Numbered from the stretch's first letter, positions 44,014 to 53,945 are shown. The stretch: 64,000 bases of DNA from Lineus longissimus (GCF_910592395.1 NC_088323.1:14557501-14621500), one strand, 5' to 3'. Translations and numbers: made by a program. The notes: generated by a model not told the origin, from the sequence alone.

Positions 44014-44028
44014 AGGTCACAGAGGTCA
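44014..44028 (+). promoter_or_regulatory. DR3-type AGGTCA pair (TE-borne)
   Basis: Perfect AGGTCA-CAG-AGGTCA in the first unit of element 3, with the TCAAGGTCA extension. Confidence 0.45.
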
Positions 44029-44314
44029 AATGGTGTAAATTGGCCGTTAGGATGTAACGATGGCACGTTTCTAAACTGCAATGACTATTGATACCAAATT
44101 TGGTACACATTTACCCCTTAGTCAGGTGATCTCAGGGACCGAAGTTTGGTCCAATATGATTCACCACTTGACCACCAGGGGGCAAAATCCAAAAACCTTA
44201 AAAATGTGATTATTCCTTAACTTCTTGCCCGATTGCCACCAATTTGATATCATGGGTACATCTAACCACCATACAGTATATGTCACACAGGTTTTCAATT
44301 TGACCTTCTTGTCA

Positions 44315-44329
44315 AGGTCACAGAGGTCA
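44315..44329 (+). promoter_or_regulatory. DR3-type AGGTCA pair (TE-borne)
   Basis: Perfect pair in the second unit of element 3; a one-mismatch version follows at 44,629-44,643. Confidence 0.45.
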
Positions 44330-44901
44330 AATGGCATAAATTCGCCGTCAGGCCGTAACTATGGCACGTTTCTTAACTGCAATGACTATTGATCACAAAT
44401 TAAGTACACATGTACCCCTTGGTCAGGTGATCTCAGGTACCGAAGTTTGGTGCGATCTGATTTGCCGTTTGGCCTCCAGGGAGGGGGCCAAATCCTAAAT
44501 TCTTCAAAATGCCATTATTCCTCGTAATGACTTGCCCGATTGGCACCAATTTTATATCATAGGTACATCTAATTCTAACAACCATTCAATGTGTCACCCG
44601 GGTCTTCTTTGATTTGACCTACTTTTCAAGGTCACAGAGGTCGAATGTACTGTAAATTGGCCATTTTGGGGAAATTGTAATTGCCTGGACCTACATCAAA
44701 CCTAACACTACATGACACAATACCATGCTTTTTATCCATCTTTCCTCCACATGAGGTGAGCACAATGGCCCTGGCCATTTCATTTTACCTGTTGTCTTTT
44801 TTCCGTTGCCTTTTTTACCGTTGCCTTTTTTACCTGTTGTCTTTTTTACCGGGCTTTTTTTTCCGTTGTCTTTTTTTCCGTTGCTTTTTTTACCGTATAC
44901 C

Positions 44902-45150
44902 CCCAAGAAAAGCCAAAGCATCGGAAGCGATTTTGACTTTTTTCTGTTTGTCAATGTTCTCTATGAGAATTGAATATGCGATGCTAGCCTAGCCACTGCG
45001 GCAGCAGCTTTGTTAACTGCCTTCTGGATATAAAATAGACGGACATCACGCGATCGGGCAACAGCAGTGATCTTTGTCCTTATCTCATCGTTAAGCTTTG
45101 GGGTTTCTTAAGTCCCACAGTTTTCCGGAAAGGGATAGAGTTTTTCTCTA
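44902..45150 (-). mobile_element. DIRS-like gag, N-terminal part, unit 2
   Basis: It continues the gag cut at 42,918. The minus frame holds a LNDEIRTKIT-like phrase, ARSRDVRLFYIQKAVNKAA and a KSLPMLWLFLG stretch that runs exactly to the foldback insertion. Confidence 0.65.
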
Positions 45151-45496
45151 TATAATTCTCCTCTGATCGCCAGTTTTCAGTTCCTCATGTTGGTGTACTT
45201 GTCGTGTACGAGAATGGCGTCATTAATTTCAATGATGTCGGTTTTGGCATTTTGTTTGGTATAAGTTCGTATTGGTGTTGTTCCCGAAACCTCACGAGAT
45301 ACTATAGATCGAAAAAAAATTCGCGTGCAGGATATTTTCCAAATTTTGCGAATAGGTCATGCTCGCAAATATACTCTGCCGCGAAAATATCTTGCTTTTC
45401 AGCAAGAATTCCATGTCATTGATGCCATGCCTCCTCATGCAGTGCATCCAGCTAGGCCCTATGCAGCTCTAGCATACGAAACCATAAAAAAGTGAT
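45151..45496 (-). mobile_element. BEL/Pao pol C-terminal fragment, unit 2
   Basis: Counterpart of 4,641-4,965, and related to 18,080-18,350. Only the extreme C-terminal coding part remains, broken by stops. Confidence 0.6.
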
Positions 45497-45504
45497 TAAT
45501 TGAT

Positions 45505-46605
45505 GGTGTATTCCTGTTTCGCCTATTCCTGTTCCGCCTATTCCTGTTTCGCCTAATTCCTTATTCGCCTATTCCTGATTCGCCTACTTCCTGTTTCGCC
45601 TAATTCCTGTTTCGCCTATTCCTGCTTCGCCTAATTCCTGTTTCGCCTATTCCTGTTTCGCCTATTCCAATGTATAGACGTAGGAATATGAACCAATGTA
45701 TTGCTAACCTCCCTACAGACGTAGGAATATGAACCGTCTATAGTGTTCAAGGTTATCATTAAGAATAAAGTCTGAAATAATGGATTGAGCGACATGTCAA
45801 TAATTTCAGTATTATTCGGAATAACTTTGGAAAATTATACATAGCTTACATCGGCTTATGTTTTAGCTTATTTTAAAAGGCAAAAAATAAAATAGTAAGA
45901 AAGTTTTACCCTTTCATTAGATTTGAGAAAGGTTTCTTAGGCCTGCATTTTATATTGTGGATTCTCTTTCTTTTGTCTTAGTCAGTAACTGGCTTCGTAA
46001 TAGAAAGAATACCTATAGCTACATTTTTCTTTAATATGACATGGGTTTTACGGCTGATTTTTATAAAATGATTATGAGAATGTACAGTATTATGTATTTT
46101 TATCAAAAACTCATGAATTCCTGTTTTTATAAAATAAGCGACTGCTTTACTCTACTTAATCTATTAGTTTTTACTGTGTGTCAGTATAATCATATGGTCA
46201 AATAAGTCCCGGACTGTCCCCGCTTTCAAGGTGACTCTTTCAAAACGGTCATGGCATGGTTTGTTAACAAAGTTGATGGCATTTGATTAGTCAAATTGTA
46301 ATCACATCGTTAACATCATCCAATTGTCCCCTCACATTTTCCCCATAAAATGGACATGCACCCCTAAGGTTCCCCCTGGGAGAGTCGATTTATTCCAGGG
46401 GTACTGGAAAGTAGGCGAAACAGGAAGTAGGCGAAACAGGAATAGGCCAAACAGGAAAAAGGCCAAACAGAAAATTGGCCAAACAGGAATAGGCGAAACA
46501 GGAACAGGCGGAACAGGAATAGGCGAAACAGGAATAGGCGAAACAGGAATTTTGTAGGCGAAACAGGAATAGGCGAAACAGGAATAGGCGAAACAGGCAT
46601 AAACC
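45505..46605. mobile_element. Foldback-type element 1 (15-bp minisatellite termini), 1,101 bp
   Basis: TAATTGAT flanks both sides (45,497-45,504; 46,606-46,613) and is single in unit 1 (4,971-4,978). Termini are GGTGTATTCCTGTTTCGCC and, on the other strand, GGTTTATGCCTGTTTCGCC. Behind each lies an inward-facing tandem array of the 15-bp unit GGCGAAACAGGAATA (left 45,505-45,667, right about 46,411-46,605). The 740-bp middle is AT-rich and noncoding; a 70-bp part recurs inverted at 21,420-21,480. Non-autonomous. Confidence 0.88.
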
Positions 46606-46613
46606 TAATTGAT

Positions 46614-46814
46614 ACTGTGTATACCCCTTGCAATTACCACGTATATAATTACACCTAACAACCATAAATTCCACACCTCTTCAATGACTTTTGCCTAAAT
46701 TAATGCTCATCTTTTGTGCTATCGGCTTAATTACTCTATACATTGACACCTGTTGACAGTGGATTTGAGTATACTGTATAGACACGTACACCTCAGCACC
46801 TATTCCCTAGTAGT
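46614..46814. other. Segment shared with 4,979-5,175
   Basis: Near-identical to unit 1. The homology stops at about 46,810, where unit 2 enters BEL pol and unit 1 enters the flank of the CR1-like LINE. Confidence 0.6.
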
Positions 46815-47925
46815 AGGTTTTTTTAACGGTTGAGCGCATTCCATGTGACCCAGTATTTTTCCCGAAGATAAGCCATGGTGGACCATAATTAAGCCGTAGT
46901 GTACCACGTTGTGCTTGGCATTCCGGATGATGAGCGTTGTTATGTAGGCATGATTAGGCAGGAGAATTGGGTACTTCCTGTCTGAGCTGACGTCTGAATT
47001 AGTTAGCCTCCCGGGGTAGAGAGGGCAGCTTGTGGGTAGAGAGGGCAGCTTGCTCCTTCCTATTTGCTCCAATTTCAAAAACGTGTGATGTACTGACGGC
47101 GGGAACCAGTGACGTCATCTCATGGAATTCCGTAGTATATTTTGGGAGTGAAGTGAAATTGGTAACTTCCTGTCTGAGCTGACGTCTGAATTAGTTAGCC
47201 TCCCGGGGTAGAGAGGGCAGCTTGTGGGTAGAGAGGGCAGCTTGTGGGTAGAGAGGGCAGCTTGTTGGTAGAGAGGGCAGCTTGCTCCTCCCTATTTGCT
47301 CCATCCTCCACGTAATCCTTAACCTTTAATAGTGTTCGTTTTGAAGATTCGTAATCCATTTTTCCTCCGCGTTGCCATGCAGGTCTCTGTAGCCATGATG
47401 AATCCTTCAGTTTCTGATGTATCGCACGACCTGACAAGATGTCGGCAGCGTTTTCATTGGTTGACACATGATACCAAGAAGCCACGTCTGAATTCTGACG
47501 TATTGTTTGCAGGCGGTTATGTACAAACTGCTTCATTTTTTTATTGGATCGGAGCCAATAAAGTGCTATCTCCGAGTCTGTGCATTATATCGCTTGGATT
47601 GTTGCATACTGAGTGCTGTAGGCATTTCGCAAAGTCTTTGCATAATTTACTCCTAAGACCATGGCCATCAGTTCCAGCTAAGGGACTGGAAAATTCGCAT
47701 TCTTCTCCGAGATGACGTTGTTTTTCGAGCCGATGAGGGCAACTTCATTGTTCTGTTTGGCATAAGCGATTGAGCCAATGGCGGTGGTAGAACATGCGTC
47801 ACAGAATATTACGATTTGTAACGGTTTGCTGGTGTCACATCCAAACCAGCATGAAATAGATAGCATGTGCGTGAGAGAAAGGGAATCCTGTTAAATGGTT
47901 TCCCACGTTTGACTTTCGGTAATTG
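46815..47925 (-). mobile_element. BEL/Pao pol: RNase H and integrase N-terminal region, unit 2
   Basis: Minus-strand frames: FCDACSTTAIGSIAYAKQN (about 47,800; RNase H-like start), FVHNRLQTIRQNSD and ENAADILSGRAIHQKL (47,530-47,430; the conserved NPADxLSRG block), then KYPILLPNHAYITTLIIR (46,960-46,905; start of integrase). Frameshifts and local duplications interrupt the coding. It continues upstream beyond a 985-bp insertion. Confidence 0.8.
46965..47295. repeat. Local duplication with a 20-bp minisatellite in the integrase coding part
   Basis: GTAGAGAGGGCAGCTTGTGG is repeated twice at about 47,017-47,056 and four times at about 47,209-47,290. Both clusters lie in a larger ~190-bp duplication that starts ACTTCCTGTCTGAGCTGACG. 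Confidence 0.85.
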
Positions 47926-48910
47926 TAAATCCTGCAGCTCAAGATTCAAGGCTAACTACGAGGTTTTCTATTAACTGCCACTTGATGTGTCCTTTATTCT
48001 CGAACATCATAGTAGTACAGCAACAAGTGCCGTAAAAAACTGCAATTACAAAACAAGGCAAAGTCTTACATTTTGGCATAAAGTGAGAAGCTATAGCATC
48101 TTGAGGTTACAGATGACTCATGTAGATATTCAAGTATCAAAACATAGCCTATACAGTGCTGCCATCTGGACTAAGCTAGACGCATTACATGTGGCTGGCT
48201 CTGTGATTTCACAGGCTCTAAAATAGCATAAATCCAAATTAAATGACACTTGAAACTTAAGGAAACAAATCTAGCAATGGTCAAGATCATTTAGGCCCAG
48301 TTTGAATGTTACTGAAACATATATACATGATGTAATTTTGAGACCAAAATCCTGGCCCAGTAAAGGGGGCGTATCTACAATGTAGGTCAGTCATAAGTTG
48401 AAGATGCTTATCATTGGCATCATTAAAACATTGATAATTCAGAAAGGAAATAATGCCAGTCAGTCAAGATGTGACTTGAGGGTGCTATAAACAATAAGTA
48501 AAGTATTTACCTCGTGATGACTATAAACTTGAACTGGGAAGTACGAAAATCGAAATTAGGTAAGGAGGAAAGTATCGTAACAGAACACTCCTCCTAGCTA
48601 CATTGGCAAAAGCCCAGACTCCTTTGTTTTAGTGATCAAGTTTAAGCATAAGGTTCAATAGACAAGAGATGTTGCACAAAAAAGTGCCGAAATTATCACT
48701 CTACAAAAACCCTCTGAAAATATGAAACCTTAGACCGCATTTGCAATACTGAAGGCAATAAAACTTGGAACTAATTTGTAAGTGTAAATATACACTGAAA
48801 GACAAAGAAAACATGAGTGAGTGAACAGGCACCTGACTGGAGGTAGACTGAAGAGGTAACCTGTGACCATGGTAACAAAAGGAAACAAAATATAAGAGCT
48901 GCAGCCACAG
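47926..48910. mobile_element. 985-bp non-autonomous DNA element in BEL pol
   Basis: The BEL copy at 19,100 reads through the site (GGTAATTGATAAG). Here TAATTG is duplicated (47,920-47,925 and 48,911-48,916). The ends share CTGCAGCTC at the same distance (6 bp) from each edge in inverted orientation, giving imperfect inverted termini. The interior is AT-rich without a meaningful ORF. The 6-bp duplication suggests a superfamily other than hAT; not identified. Confidence 0.65.
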
Positions 48911-49718
48911 TAATTGATAAGTGTTCATCCCAGGTTTTATTTCCTCTCCGTTCGTTGACATAAGTCTTAGCAGGGACTGCAAGCGGTGCTACAATACCTA
49001 GCGGGTCGAAGATTGACGCGGTCCGAGAGGTTACTTTCCGTTTAGTAAGTTCTCCTGATGAGGTGAGATCCTTTTCCGCGATTTGGATCTGGTCAGATTT
49101 GGTATTCCATTTTAATCCAAGCACCCCCACGATGATCCTTCCGCTCTGATTCTTTGATCGAGTGTTTCCGAGTTTGAACTCAATTGGCGCAGATTGAACA
49201 AGACTCCTGGAAATAATCCAATGCTACCTGATCTGATTCGGTTTACATATCCTTGGCGACTTGAGTATTAACTTGACAGATGGTTGTGAACAGTAATAGC
49301 CAAGGCGAATGGGCGGGAAACATTTCCGAATATCACGGTATTACAGTGATTTACACATAACAAGTTCTTTCGAGACATCATTCTATTTGTGCCAGAGGAA
49401 TTGAACCCACTTCGTCTCCGATTCTAGTAACTGTATAGCCAAAAAGGCCCGAGCGATGTCTGCAGACAGACCGATCTGTTTGGTCAGGAGGAGCATAAAA
49501 AGTTCATTGAGATCCTGTAACATATTTGGTCATTCATATAAGCATGAGTTGAGCGATCGGCTGTCACTACTGGCGCTGAAAACGATTCTCAAGGGAGTGG
49601 TTTCACTGTGACGAAGTTCGGGAAAAAGCGGCAGGTACATGTAGTGACCGGTTTCACCATCATCTGGGTTGTCCTCCGAAATGAAGCCCTTTTCAGTGTT
49701 TTCCTGCATTACTTGGGT
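48911..49718 (-). mobile_element. BEL/Pao pol: RT C-terminal region, unit 2
   Basis: The minus frame 49,130-48,950 contains MGVLGLKWNTKSDQ and TSRTASIFDPLGIVAPLAV, the hallmark ExASxFDPLG block of the Pao family, then TWDEHL. The RT palm expected between this and 49,718 is heavily eroded; no YVDD motif was found. Confidence 0.75.
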
Positions 49719-49761
49719 CAGAGTCTTTCAAATAAAAGACTCTTGCTATTCGAAAGACTCT
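49719..49761. mobile_element. 43-bp mini-copy of hAT-like element X
   Basis: CAGAGTCTTTCAAATAAA is followed almost directly by the opposite terminus (CGAAAGACTCT), flanked by ACTTGGGT / GCTTGGGA (6 of 8 matching). It is essentially two TIRs with no interior, at the site where the full-length copy sits in the other BEL element (19,315). Confidence 0.6.
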
Positions 49762-50340
49762 GCTTGGGAATAGTTATTAGGTTTAACTTACGTAGTCTTG
49801 CCATGACTTGGCGTAGCCTGGCTTCGCATTCCCTTTTGTTAGTGAGTAGCTCAGCGTAGTCTGATCTCCATGGTAATGGGACCAAATAGTGTCCATCATT
49901 GAACCTGATTTTCTGCATAAAGTCCGATTTAAACTGTTCATCGAAGTTTTTATCATTCTCATATGTTTGTAGAATAGTGCTGCCTTTGACGAAATCTTGG
50001 AGTACTTGAATCTCCGGATCGTTATTCTCCATGCTATTCTCCTCGTTTTGGTTAATTTGATCTGCTGATGCGATTATGGAGTGTTCGAATTTGACGGGGA
50101 ACAATGGCCCTGACACAAAACACCCTAAATTTGAATAATGTATTGTCGGCCCGTCCCCTTTCACTAATCGCTTCTCTAGGAACTGGAAAGCATGATCACA
50201 TCCAATCATGATATCCACAGTAGTGAATTCAGCGTCACTGCAGTTATTTGCTAACTGGCTTTCAATGTCCGCTGTGTGTCTGTACTCCTTACATCTTCTC
50301 CATCCACGCTGGTTGATGTGGTCAGTATTAGCAACCATTT
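49762..50340 (-). mobile_element. BEL/Pao pol: protease end and RT start, unit 2
   Basis: The minus ORF ending near 49,762 shows TVDIMIGCDHAFQFLE and YSNLGCFVSGPLF (the DUF1758-type protease end), then RFNDGHYLVPLPWRSDYAEL and ARLRQVMARLRK, the conserved link into the RT. About 190 codons are open, the best-preserved stretch of BEL coding here. Confidence 0.8.
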
Positions 50341-50709
50341 GAGTTGTTTTGTCGGTTGCTGCGTGATGTCTTTTAACATGTTACCTAGTCAGGCCAGGTG
50401 TAGTTTTCTTAAGGTTTTGACTAGATTGTTGCGGTGATAGTTTTGTGGTCAACCTGTTGCCCTGGCCAACTCATGAGTACAAAATATGAGTTGTTTTGAT
50501 GGATTCGGTTGCTGTGTGATGTCTTTGAACAGTTTGCTTAGACAGGCAAATTGTAGATTTCTTGGATGGTGGCTGATTGCATGACAACACATAACGTGTA
50601 CGCGTGGTTTTATGACTTCGGCGATTCCGACCGATGTCATTCTTTGAAAATCTGCAAATGTAAGATGTTGATTTCAAAGTCGGGGAGGGGTGAGATGATT
50701 TGCAGATGT
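50341..50709. repeat. Diverged ~150-bp tandem duplication in BEL protease region
   Basis: GAGTTGTTTTG...GGTTGCTG-GTGATGTCTTT occurs at about 50,341 and again at about 50,488, each followed by CAGGC-x-GTGTAG/AATTGTAG phrases. It breaks the protease frame. Confidence 0.5.
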
Positions 50710-51893
50710 TATCCTGCATTTCCCATTTTACAATCTTGTAATATACACATATTTTGAAAAAATTTGAACTGTGGCCTCCGAGGCATTAACACTGACTGAT
50801 TGTTAATATAGTTAATGTAGTTGAGTTTTTCTGCTGTGTTCCTGCGAATGTATGAATATATATTTCCTCTCTCAATCAACACTCCTACTTTGATTTCGAT
50901 CGCCTTATTCTGCAAGGTAACATATCCGGTTTCCAACAGAAGTGAGGAAGGCCTGTTGGCAGCGCATTTTTTAGAGTTCATGTTTGTTGTTTTAGATTCT
51001 GCTTTCTGTACGTCTGAATACTTTTGAGATATGGCGCACATTACTGTGTAACTTGGATTTCCATACTTCTGTTTAAAAGATGCGTGAAAACTGCAGTGGG
51101 ATTTTTTACCACAAGTGTGACATTTGCTCTGGTTGCTGCATTCCTTAGCGATGTGAGAGGTTCTTAGGCAGTTATAGCAAAGGCGTTTGTTGAAAACGGC
51201 ACTGTATCAGTCAGCTGGCGATAGTGTACACTCAAAACAAGAATTACCGGAGTTCCAAAACTGACACTTCTTGGGTCTGGCGGGAACACTTACAAATGAA
51301 TCCACTGAAACTTTATTTCCTTTCTGGCTTGTATTTCGAATTTGCATACTTTTCCTATGAGTATTATCCGAATGTAAAGGAGCATCCGCGCGTTCTCCGA
51401 CGTTCTCAAGCTGTTCTGCCAATGAATTAATGAATCGCTTGAAGTCAAAGGCATCCTGTTGTCTCGAAGTTTCCATCTTTTCCCGGCAGAATTTTGGTAG
51501 TTTCTTTTCAATGATTGGTACGATAAAGGGAGCGCATTGGTAGACATAAACGTTGTGGTTTTCAAGGGACCGTATGTCTCATCATTGCTCGGTTGTGGAA
51601 TGCCCGGAGAGCATTATTATGCCCTGCTGGGCCTGGCATTTCCAAGAGGTTATTCACATGTGATCGAATGATTTTTCGGTGTTGTCCGAAGCGTTCTTTC
51701 AGGATTTTTACCAGTACTTTCAAGTTGAAGACCAGCAACGGCGTCAGTTGCTGTGCCCGTTAACTGCCCCTTGATGTAATTGTATTTCATGCGTAGTTTG
51801 CACGGAGAAAATACCGCTTCAATAGTGGCCCTAAAAGATTTCAATGATGTGCAAGTCCCATCGAATGTCGGTAATTTCAACTTTGGCAGTTGG
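50710..51893 (-). mobile_element. BEL/Pao gag and protease start, unit 2
   Basis: Minus strand: gag core LPKLKLPTFDGTCTSLKSFR and YNYIKGQLTGTATDAVAGLQ (51,890-51,740), linker with DAFDFKRFINSLAEQLENVG (51,460-51,400), Cys/His knuckles, then ETGYVTLQNKAIEIKVGVLI and SYIRRNTAEKLNYI (50,970-50,810). The protease site reads ERG instead of D-S/T-G. It is truncated at 51,893, where it joins LINE D linker sequence, so LTR and gag start are deleted relative to unit 1. Confidence 0.8.
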
Positions 51894-51979
51894 AATAAAC
51901 GCTTCCTTTGGGTAAGGTTCGTGTGCATATATGTGAGGTGGATAAGAGGCTTCCGATAATTGACCCAGCTCGGCCATAT
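51894..51979 (+). mobile_element. LINE D fragment (post-endonuclease linker), unit 2
   Basis: It matches 10,836-10,922 and ends with the same GGCCATAT target. The endonuclease itself is missing in unit 2 because of the deletion that fused BEL gag to this point. Confidence 0.6.
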
Positions 51980-52724
51980 CAGAGTCAGGCAACTAGGGAA
52001 CGTTTGGTTTCAATATCAAAGCCATCTCCCATTCCGAAAGACGCATTTTGGGACAGCGCTCTCTTGGGTCACCCGTTGACCCAAGCGAATTCCACACATT
52101 AACTGGAACTTCTTCGATCACCTGAAGATAGCCATTACAAATGCTCCGATTTAGAACAACCGCCAAATTCAAATCACTGATTTCTATAAAACTATTTAGA
52201 TACAGTGTCAGATACAACATTGATATGAAAAGCGATATGTTTTATCTTTTACCCTTCGGCAGTTTTGAGAAGTAGTGATGGCACTGATTTGAGAATGATA
52301 ATTTTCGAAATTAGTTTTTCTACTCCACATCATCACACATTTTTGTGGTTAGCAATTAAGTATGTTGTCGGTGCTTAATTGACCATCAAAGGGTAGCATA
52401 ATGTTCCAGTTGTCATCTGATGAGATATTCATATTTTGTCAATTTTGACCGACTACAAGGACTTTTTTAGCAAATTTAATTTCACGCTTGGGGTAAAAAA
52501 CAAAAATTGTAGGAAAAAATACAAAATATATCTTGTCGTTTGTGGTCAAACGTCAACAAGTTTAGAAATCACATTTTTGTTTTCTTCAAATTTTTCTAAT
52601 TTCGTGTAATTGTTATCTAATTTGATATTTGATAGTTTTGTGGTTTGGAACCCCAGTTTCTTGGTTATAGAGATTAGAAATCGGTTAATTTTCCCATCGA
52701 TGAGTTTGTTTTGACAAACATTAA

Positions 52725-53220
52725 CCACCTGGAGAAAAGGATTATCAAATTCCTTAATCTTCTCGTGAAATTCAACAATAGATTGATTCAGAAATGTCTA
52801 ATGCTTACTCTTAATGGTGGCCGGTCCTCTCTTGGGAATACTTTCACTCATCTGTGTCACAAATATGGATGCGATAGGAAGGCTCAGGATCTAATGCAAA
52901 AGCAGCTGGTTTATTATGCTCATGATGAATTGCTTAAATGGAGGGTGTTCACATCTGGGAGTTACTTGGTATGAGGGATACGGGCAATGAGATCTTAAAT
53001 CGATCAGAAATTATTGACATAATTAGTTTATTGTGTATCGGGTGATTAGTGGTAGGTAGCAATATTGTATATGTTGTAGACAACTATGTACTTTTAAGTA
53101 ATTTAGGCCCCTAAGTGGGTTATTTCTCGTGTATTTGTTTTTCCTGCACCGTGCACTACCTTTGTTATGCACCACGAATTTCATGTACTTTTTGTAGTAC
53201 GAAATAAACAGCTATATATA
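52725..53220 (+). mobile_element. LINE 3'-end fragment inserted at TTAA
   Basis: Unit 1 lacks this segment. TTAA flanks both sides (52,721-52,724; 53,221-53,224). The plus frame to 52,974 (KRIIKFLNLLVKFNNRLIQK, THLCHKYGCDRKAQDL) resembles the C-terminal region of some LINE ORF2 proteins. It is followed by about 245 bp of 3' UTR with AATAAA near the end and a short TA tail. It could also be a retrotransposed mRNA end. Confidence 0.45.
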
Positions 53221-53306
53221 TTAAGGCGCAAAGTGTTGTGAGGTATACAATTCCAATTGTTGAACACGTAATTTGGCCATACTTACATTGAGCCCCTCGA
53301 TCAGGG

Positions 53307-53746
53307 CAATAGTGGTCTAACTCCACTTTTGTAAATTTTTGAGTTAGACCAATAGCAGAAATCCAGAGTGTGAAATCTCTTTGTGCAATAATGGTCTACA
53401 TTGAATTTAGTTCCACTTTCTAAACTGGTTGACTTTAGTTAATTAAAGTTATTTTTATGATAAATTACATGACTTAGTCCCACTCAATTCATAGTTCAAA
53501 TGCCAAAGTTGTCAATGCAAGAGTGGTCTAACTCACACAATTCACAAATTGTGAGAAAAAAATCAATCAATTTTTTTTAATACAGTTATTCAAATCAAAA
53601 TGGATTCTTTGGCATAGACAAAGGAAGTTCCAAGATTTCAAAATGTGCCAATGAGGATGATAATCATGGTCAGCTGTTTTTTTATGACCTCTAGACTTTG
53701 TCAGGCGTTTTCTCAAAACTACCAAAAGTGGAGTTAGACTTCTATT
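53307..53746. mobile_element. MITE Y, copy 2
   Basis: Left CAATAGTGGTCTAACTCC and the reverse complement of the right end, CAATAGAAGTCTAACTCC, form an 18-bp terminal repeat with two mismatches, followed by ACTTTT on both. 440 bp, noncoding. Confidence 0.65.
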
Positions 53747-53945
53747 GTTCTGAGTTTACTGTTGATTACGACCTGATTATGGACTTTTTATGACAAATTG
53801 CAAACTGATCAGTGAGTGCGTACAGCTTAATTGCGGTTTGATTATGGTTGTTAGGCAATTAGCTTCGAATCGAAATACACTAACAAATCTGCCTAAAATG
53901 TTAGATCGTTCCCAACAATACAAGTCAACAATTCATATTCTACAG

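Larger units (their letters stand above)
43711..44785. mobile_element. Helentron-associated-like element 3
   Basis: It starts AGCTCACCT in a T-run (43,711), with a 5' hairpin GCTCACCTC-TTAGCA-GAGGTGAGC (43,712-43,735), then a GTC-rich microsatellite (43,752-43,815), three ~300-bp units (starts about 43,820, 44,060 and 44,365), a 3' GAGGTGAGC (44,754-44,762) and a terminal hairpin AATGGCC-CT-GGCCATT (44,764-44,779) before a T-rich flank. Same design as 39,630-42,072. Inserted in the right minisatellite of foldback element 2. Confidence 0.65.
42919..44901. mobile_element. Foldback-type element 2 (16-bp minisatellite termini), 1,983 bp with nested insertions
   Basis: CCCAAGAA stands on both sides (42,911-42,918 and 44,902-44,909) and once in unit 1 (4,387-4,394). 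The ends are GGAATCTAGGTAAAAAAAGC and, on the other strand, GGTATACGGTAAAAAAAGC. Each terminus is a tandem array of GGWAAAAAAGACAACR-like units pointing inward (left 42,926-43,070; right 43,560-43,705 plus 44,786-44,896). The interior holds a SINE, and the right array is split by a Helentron-like insertion. No transposase. Long minisatellite inverted repeats with 8-bp duplications match foldback elements, such as the TU elements described in sea urchin (from memory). Confidence 0.8.
51980..53945. mobile_element. hAT-like element X, copy 1, unit 2 (with two nested insertions)
   Basis: It starts CAGAGTCAGGCAACTAGGG, with a short deletion in the terminal repeat. The interior matches 10,950-12,440. 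It carries a LINE tail at a TTAA duplication (52,725-53,220) and MITE Y (53,307-53,746). The right terminus is deleted: the sequence passes directly into LINE D at about 53,946. Confidence 0.6.

Noticed and set aside
45505-45667. CRISPR-like regular repeat array
   Set aside because: The units are contiguous 15-mers without spacers, in a eukaryotic transposon terminus; the same array occurs inverted at the other end.
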